Source: Rariloculus sp963665575 (GTDB lineage: Bacteria > Pseudomonadota > Gammaproteobacteria > Steroidobacterales > Rariloculaceae). From it: DNA of 64,000 nucleotides. A program made the position numbers and the translations under genes. The notes beneath the pieces are model-generated. The model was not told the DNA's origin. It worked only from the letters and a program-made list of their open reading frames with translations, and ran no database searches. The stretch is taken from the NCBI GenBank assembly GCA_963665575.2, contig CAXXDW010000003.1:1-64000 (forward strand), written 5' to 3'. This document shows positions 60,448 through 64,000 of this stretch, in pieces; position 1 is the stretch's first letter; each line of letters starts with the position of its first letter.

Positions 60448-61758
60448 TCAACCGCGGCGCAGGGCGCGCTCGATCTCTTGTTCTCGAGTTTCTTCGTTGC
60501 GCACGTAATTGAGCCACTGCTGGGCGCCGCTCCGGCTGCGTTCGTCACGTGACGCCGCCTGAAAGGCGTTTCTCGCTTCGCTGTATTCCTTGAGTTCGAC
60601 GAGACAGTTTCCAAGCAGCAGGTTGGCCTGATCCTCGCGGTTCAGTTCACCGCGCTGCAGCGCATCGCGAGCGGCGTCGACGCACTCGTCCCAGCGCGCG
60701 AGGTTGGCGTAGGACTGCGCCAGACGATGATCCAGATTGCCGTCTTCAGCGAGATTCGAGGCCTGAATCAATGCCGGCAGGGCTTCCTCGTCCTCCTGGG
60801 CGAGTTGCCAGGATTGGGCAAGCAGGCGCCAATTGGGTTCGGTCGATTCGATTACGTCCGCGTCGAGCCCCTCCTGGAGGACGATTGCGGCCTTGTAGGG
60901 GATATCCGCCTGCAACAGCATCTGCGCGAGCGTCACGAACTCGTTGCTGCGGTCGAGCCAGCCGACCTCGTAGGCTGCCTCGTAAAGCGCAAGCTGCGAA
61001 TTATCCTCGCCTTCCTGCCCGTAAATGCCGGCAAGCTGCACGAGGTAGTCCTTCTTTGGCCAGGTTTCGCAAAGGATGGTCAGCGTCTCGATGACTTTCG
61101 GGTAGTCTTCCTGCTCGAAATAGAAGACATTGAGAAGCTGATACCAGCCCTCTTGGGGAGCCCTGCCCTGCTGTTCCGCGATCTCGAGTGCCGTAAGAAC
61201 CGGTTCGACACCTTCGACAAACTGCTCGAGCTGGTAATGAATCTGGGCCTTGAGGATGTAGGGATCGGGCGAAGGGGCATCGGACAGCAGGAACCAGCGA
61301 TCGAGCATGTCGAGACCTTCCTGGTACATCTCCTGCTGAACGTAGAGCGTCGCCAGCGAGTACATCGTGGTCGTCTCGAGGCCGATCGGTAGCTCTTCCT
61401 GCAACAGCACGTTCTCGTATGCCCTTATCGCTTCGCCGAAATTATCCTGGCTGAAGTAGATGAACGCGTAGAAATTCCACATCTGGGCGACCTCGTAACT
61501 GTTGAGGTCGTCCATATCGCGGACCTGGTCGAGCAGCTCCTGTGCGCACTCCATGTCCTCGAGCTCGGAACACTCCTGCGCTTCGGCCAGACGCTGATAA
61601 ACGCGCTCACGCATTGCCGGGGTCCGGCGCGCGGGCTGGTTTGCCTGACTCTCCTCGTTCTGCGCTCCCGCCCGTTGCGCGTGCGCTTCCGGCGCCAGGG
61701 CGGTCAGCGTTAACGTTGCAGCAATGGCGACAAACGCCGCAAAGTACTTCGCAACCAC
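60448..61758 (-). CDS. Exported TPR protein of the TonB cluster
   Basis: 436 residues from the GTG at 61758, with GAGGAG upstream. Signal peptide 'FAAFVAIAATLTLTALAPEA' then about ten TPR-like helical pairs, for example 'AQMWNFYAFIYFSQDNFGEA', 'YSLATLYVQQEMYQEGLDML' and 'LLGNCLVELKEYSEARNAFQ'. Such TPR proteins accompany DUF3450-linked TonB/ExbB/ExbD operons and are thought to bind partners in the periplasm. Confidence 0.85.
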   Translation of the reverse strand: MVAKYFAAFVAIAATLTLTALAPEAHAQRAGAQNEESQANQPARRTPAMRERVYQRLAEAQECSELEDMECAQELLDQVRDMDDLNSYEVAQMWNFYAFIYFSQDNFGEAIRAYENVLLQEELPIGLETTTMYSLATLYVQQEMYQEGLDMLDRWFLLSDAPSPDPYILKAQIHYQLEQFVEGVEPVLTALEIAEQQGRAPQEGWYQLLNVFYFEQEDYPKVIETLTILCETWPKKDYLVQLAGIYGQEGEDNSQLALYEAAYEVGWLDRSNEFVTLAQMLLQADIPYKAAIVLQEGLDADVIESTEPNWRLLAQSWQLAQEDEEALPALIQASNLAEDGNLDHRLAQSYANLARWDECVDAARDALQRGELNREDQANLLLGNCLVELKEYSEARNAFQAASRDERSRSGAQQWLNYVRNEETREQEIERALRRG

Positions 61759-61800
61759 GCGATTCTCCTCGTGTTCAGTCGGCTTCAGCCGATCGGCCGA

Positions 61801-62400
61801 TCAGTTTTCGAGCTCAAACCTGATGATGGTCCTGACCCCAGGTACCTCCACGGGTTCGCCGTTAATGACGCGGGGCTTGTATTTGTACTTGAGTGCCGAA
61901 TCCACGGCAGCGCGTTCGAACAGGCTGCTTGACGACTCGACCACGCGCGCATCCCTTGTGGTTCCGGTTCTGGTCACGGTGTATTCGACAATCACGTAAC
62001 CCTCGAGCCCTCGCGATGCGGCGCGTGCCGGATAAATCGGGGCCACCTTGACGATGGGCAGGTACTCGCCGTCAGCCACGCCAAAACCGAGCCCACCGAC
62101 GTCGATGTTGGTGGCCATCGTCGGTGACGACATCGAGACGGCCAGGGAGTTGTCAAAGTTGCCTGAATTGTCCGCCTGCGGGACATCAGGCTGCTGGTCG
62201 GGCTCGGGTGGTTTTTCGGGCTTGTCGCGCTTCGTCTCGACGCTCGTGTCGCGTTCGACGCGAACGAAGTCAACCGCGCGGAAGGCCGGACCGTCGACGA
62301 TGGCGCCGCGTCCGGTAGCGATCAGCAATTGCATGACGAACAGAAGACCGAAAGTGACGCCGGCGCCTATCGCAATCGCAGTCCCGTATCTGGCAAACAT
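61801..62400 (-). CDS. tonB: TonB-family energy transducer
   Basis: 199 residues: one N-terminal anchor helix ('AIAIGAGVTFGLLFVMQLLI'), a short Pro/Lys/Glu region ('KRDKPEKPPEPDQQPDVPQA') and a C-terminal TonB domain ('APIYPARAASRGLEGYVIVE', 'KYKYKPRVINGEPVEVPGV'). The span is short for a TonB and has only a brief proline stretch. It couples proton-motive force, via ExbB/ExbD, to outer-membrane receptors. It lies 42 bases upstream of the TPR gene. Confidence 0.9.
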   Translation of the reverse strand: MFARYGTAIAIGAGVTFGLLFVMQLLIATGRGAIVDGPAFRAVDFVRVERDTSVETKRDKPEKPPEPDQQPDVPQADNSGNFDNSLAVSMSSPTMATNIDVGGLGFGVADGEYLPIVKVAPIYPARAASRGLEGYVIVEYTVTRTGTTRDARVVESSSSLFERAAVDSALKYKYKPRVINGEPVEVPGVRTIIRFELEN

Positions 62401-62526
62401 GATCCGAGTCCCCCTTGGTGAAAATCCTGATTAACTATATACCTCTGTGTTCAAGGTATGTCAATAGCAATCGTCTGGCCGATTCTAACATCACGAGTGA
62501 CGGCAACGAGAGCCCGTCCCGAACAC

Positions 62527-62913
62527 TCAGTCGCCCGCCGCGATCGTGATGTCGGCGACCCCGGCTTCCTTGGCGGCATCCATTACGGCGATCAGTACCT
62601 CATTACGTGACTCGCTGTCGGCCTGGATGATGATGCCGGCCTCCGGATTCTCCGACGAGAGTCGTTCGATTTGCGCTTTGGCGCCCGGGACGTCGATTTC
62701 ACGCCGGTCGATCCAGATCTCGTCGTTCGCCGTAATCGCGATGAATATGCTGCCCCCGCCGGGGTCCACCGCGGTTTGCGCCACGGGCCGCTCGACATCG
62801 ACTCCCGGTTCCCGCACGAACACGGCCGTCACGATGAAAAATATCAACATGATGAACACGACGTCGAGCATCGGCGTCAGGTTGATTTCACTTTCTTCGC
62901 GTTCTTCTTCCAT
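62527..62913 (-). CDS. exbD: ExbD/TolR-family protein (second copy)
   Basis: 128 residues: cytoplasmic start 'EINLTPMLDVVFIMLIFFIV', whose Asp is the proton-carrying residue of the single membrane helix, followed by a periplasmic domain ending 'GVADITIAAGD'. It pairs with the other ExbD and ExbB in a proton-driven motor. ATG start. Confidence 0.93.
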   Translation of the reverse strand: MEEEREESEINLTPMLDVVFIMLIFFIVTAVFVREPGVDVERPVAQTAVDPGGGSIFIAITANDEIWIDRREIDVPGAKAQIERLSSENPEAGIIIQADSESRNEVLIAVMDAAKEAGVADITIAAGD

Positions 62914-62967
62914 CCCGGGTTCTCTCCAATGTCGTCAACCGCTCGCGTATCGCTGTCGAAACCGTGC

Positions 62968-63384
62968 TCAGCTTCCGGCCGTGATCGAAATGTTGTAGAC
63001 GTCAGCCTGCCGCGACGCGTCCATGACCGTGACGAGCTTCTCCGCACTCGAGTTGGGTTCGGCCTGGATCACCACGGGCCGGTCCGGGTTCTCGGCATGC
63101 AGGCGCTGAATATTGGGCCGCACGGCGCGGTCGTCGATGACCAGGCCGTTCATCCAGATGTCGTCGTTGTTGTCGATGATGATCAGGATGGCGCCGTCTT
63201 CCTGCACGACCGGCATCGACTCCTGTTGATCGGGCCGGTTTGCCTCGATACTGGTTTCGCGTATGAACGTTGCCGTAACGATGAAGAAAATCAACATGAT
63301 GAACACGACGTCGAGCATCGGTGTCAGGTTGATCTCGTTTTCTTCGGTTTCGACCTTGATCGAAGCGATGTGCTTACGCGCCAT
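62968..63384 (-). CDS. exbD: ExbD/TolR-family protein (first copy)
   Basis: 138 residues with the same plan: 'NEINLTPMLDVVFIMLIFFI' containing the proton-binding Asp, then a periplasmic domain ending 'YNISITAGS'. Related to the downstream copy but clearly diverged outside the helix, so the motor may use an ExbD heterodimer. It starts 33 bases after exbB. Confidence 0.93.
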   Translation of the reverse strand: MARKHIASIKVETEENEINLTPMLDVVFIMLIFFIVTATFIRETSIEANRPDQQESMPVVQEDGAILIIIDNNDDIWMNGLVIDDRAVRPNIQRLHAENPDRPVVIQAEPNSSAEKLVTVMDASRQADVYNISITAGS

Positions 63385-63417
63385 TTTCGCGGCTCCTGTG
63401 GTTTGCCGGACCGGACA

Positions 63418-63945
63418 CTAATGGTCCATTGTCATGCGGTCCTCCAGAAACGTGATGCGCCGCTTCACGGTGCGCGTCAGGACCGTTACGAGGAACACGC
63501 CCGAGAGTGCCCCGACCATGCCGGCCATCGTCGGGATCGTCGCCATCGACACGCCGGAAGCCATCGAGCGCGCGTTGCCGCCGCCGGTCACGGCCATGAC
63601 CTCGAAAACGGCGATCATGCCCGTTACGGTGCCGAGCAGGCCGAGCAAGGGACACAGGGCAACCAGCGTCTCGACCATGGGCACGCCCTGATTCGCGTTG
63701 ATCCTGACCTGCGAGATGAACTGGCTGCGGATCTGCTGAGCGTGCCATGACCTGCGCTCGGGGCGAGCCTCCCAGGCCTCGTACGTGTTCCTGATCAACC
63801 GCCTCAGGCCGGTCCGGAAGTACAACAGGCGTTCGAGGATCAGGATCCACATGGCGAGGATCACGACCGCTATGAGCCTGAGCACGGGGCCGCCGAGTTC
63901 GAGGAAGTCCCGAATCGCCTCATACGCGTCGATCAGAAACTGCAT
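63418..63945 (-). CDS. exbB: MotA/TolQ/ExbB proton channel family protein
   Basis: 175 residues with three membrane helices: 'LRLIAVVILAMWILILERLL', then 'LVALCPLLGLLGTVTGMIAV' carrying the ExbB core motif GLLGTVTGM, and a third 'MAGMVGALSGVFLVTVLTRT'. It is the short ExbB form found in DUF3450-linked clusters, where a longer MotA/ExbB-type gene usually lies upstream; that would be outside the window. It forms the proton channel with ExbD. Confidence 0.92.
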   Translation of the reverse strand: MQFLIDAYEAIRDFLELGGPVLRLIAVVILAMWILILERLLYFRTGLRRLIRNTYEAWEARPERRSWHAQQIRSQFISQVRINANQGVPMVETLVALCPLLGLLGTVTGMIAVFEVMAVTGGGNARSMASGVSMATIPTMAGMVGALSGVFLVTVLTRTVKRRITFLEDRMTMDH

Positions 63946-64000
63946 GCTCTGGACTCTCCTCGACTTCGACGGCTCGTCGCGCTGATGTTCCCTTACTGCG

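Noticed and set aside
1..64000. CRISPR arrays, insertion sequences, rRNA genes, prophage genes
   Set aside because: No regularly spaced repeats, transposase motifs, rRNA sequence or phage structural genes were noticed on either strand.

Overview
The window reads as chromosomal DNA of a GC-rich Gammaproteobacterium. The evidence is the fabG-acpP-fabF-pabC-mltG-tmk-holB-pilZ order, a complete ccmABCDEFGHI cytochrome c maturation operon, a gspGHIJKLMN type II secretion block, a RecB-like helicase paired with a PD-(D/E)XK nuclease, and a TonB/ExbD/ExbD/ExbB cluster with a TPR protein. An environmental, probably marine or sediment, lineage near Woeseiaceae or Steroidobacteraceae would fit the DUF6152, BKACE, HupE/UreJ and M28 genes, but this placement is inference.

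Layout. 1-5240: end of an ankyrin-repeat gene, a large secreted propeller-M28 peptidase-PDZ protein, an orphan isoprenyl transferase (uppS), and a small winged-helix regulator in an operon with a polytopic membrane protein under an apparent autoregulated promoter. 5415-13195: an EamA exporter; a reverse-strand operon of an exported protein, a DUF6152 protein, an acyl-CoA dehydrogenase remnant and an SLC13 anion transporter; a BKACE enzyme converging on an acetolactate-synthase-like TPP enzyme; and a lone DUF3450 gene. 13380-17593: a frameshifted HupE/UreJ gene, glutaryl-CoA dehydrogenase, tRNA-Cys(GCA), an exported F420_oxidored-type protein and a TPR protein. 17730-25962: tRNA-Leu(TAA), the whole ccm operon, and dinB.

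26252-32629 is visibly poorer in GC than its surroundings and looks acquired. It holds a reverse-strand operon (DUF3817 protein, CopD/HemJ-like protein, a 20-residue leader ORF with a perfect Shine-Dalgarno, HlyD-type adaptor, ADOP/MacB-type FtsX permease, LolD-type ATPase) divergent from a GlxA-type AraC regulator. This is the best candidate in the window for an uncharacterised, locally regulated system. 32866-39613: uup, an M48 peptidase, a DUF6491-like lipoprotein, an EEP-fold phosphatase or nuclease and a FadJ-like bifunctional beta-oxidation enzyme. 39666-46021: the pilZ-to-fabG fatty-acid/cell-division cluster, all on the reverse strand. 46202-51687: type II secretion pseudopilins and assembly platform (C, D, E and F are absent). 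51674-63945: the RecB-like helicase/nuclease pair, alaA, a mercaptopyruvate sulfurtransferase, a Prx5-type peroxiredoxin and the TPR-TonB-ExbD-ExbD-ExbB operon, which continues to the window edge.

No CRISPR array, insertion sequence, integrase, rRNA gene or prophage was seen. Three short, very AT-rich patches (inside holB, upstream of acpP, and at the start of the PD-(D/E)XK nuclease gene) stand out from the GC-rich background.
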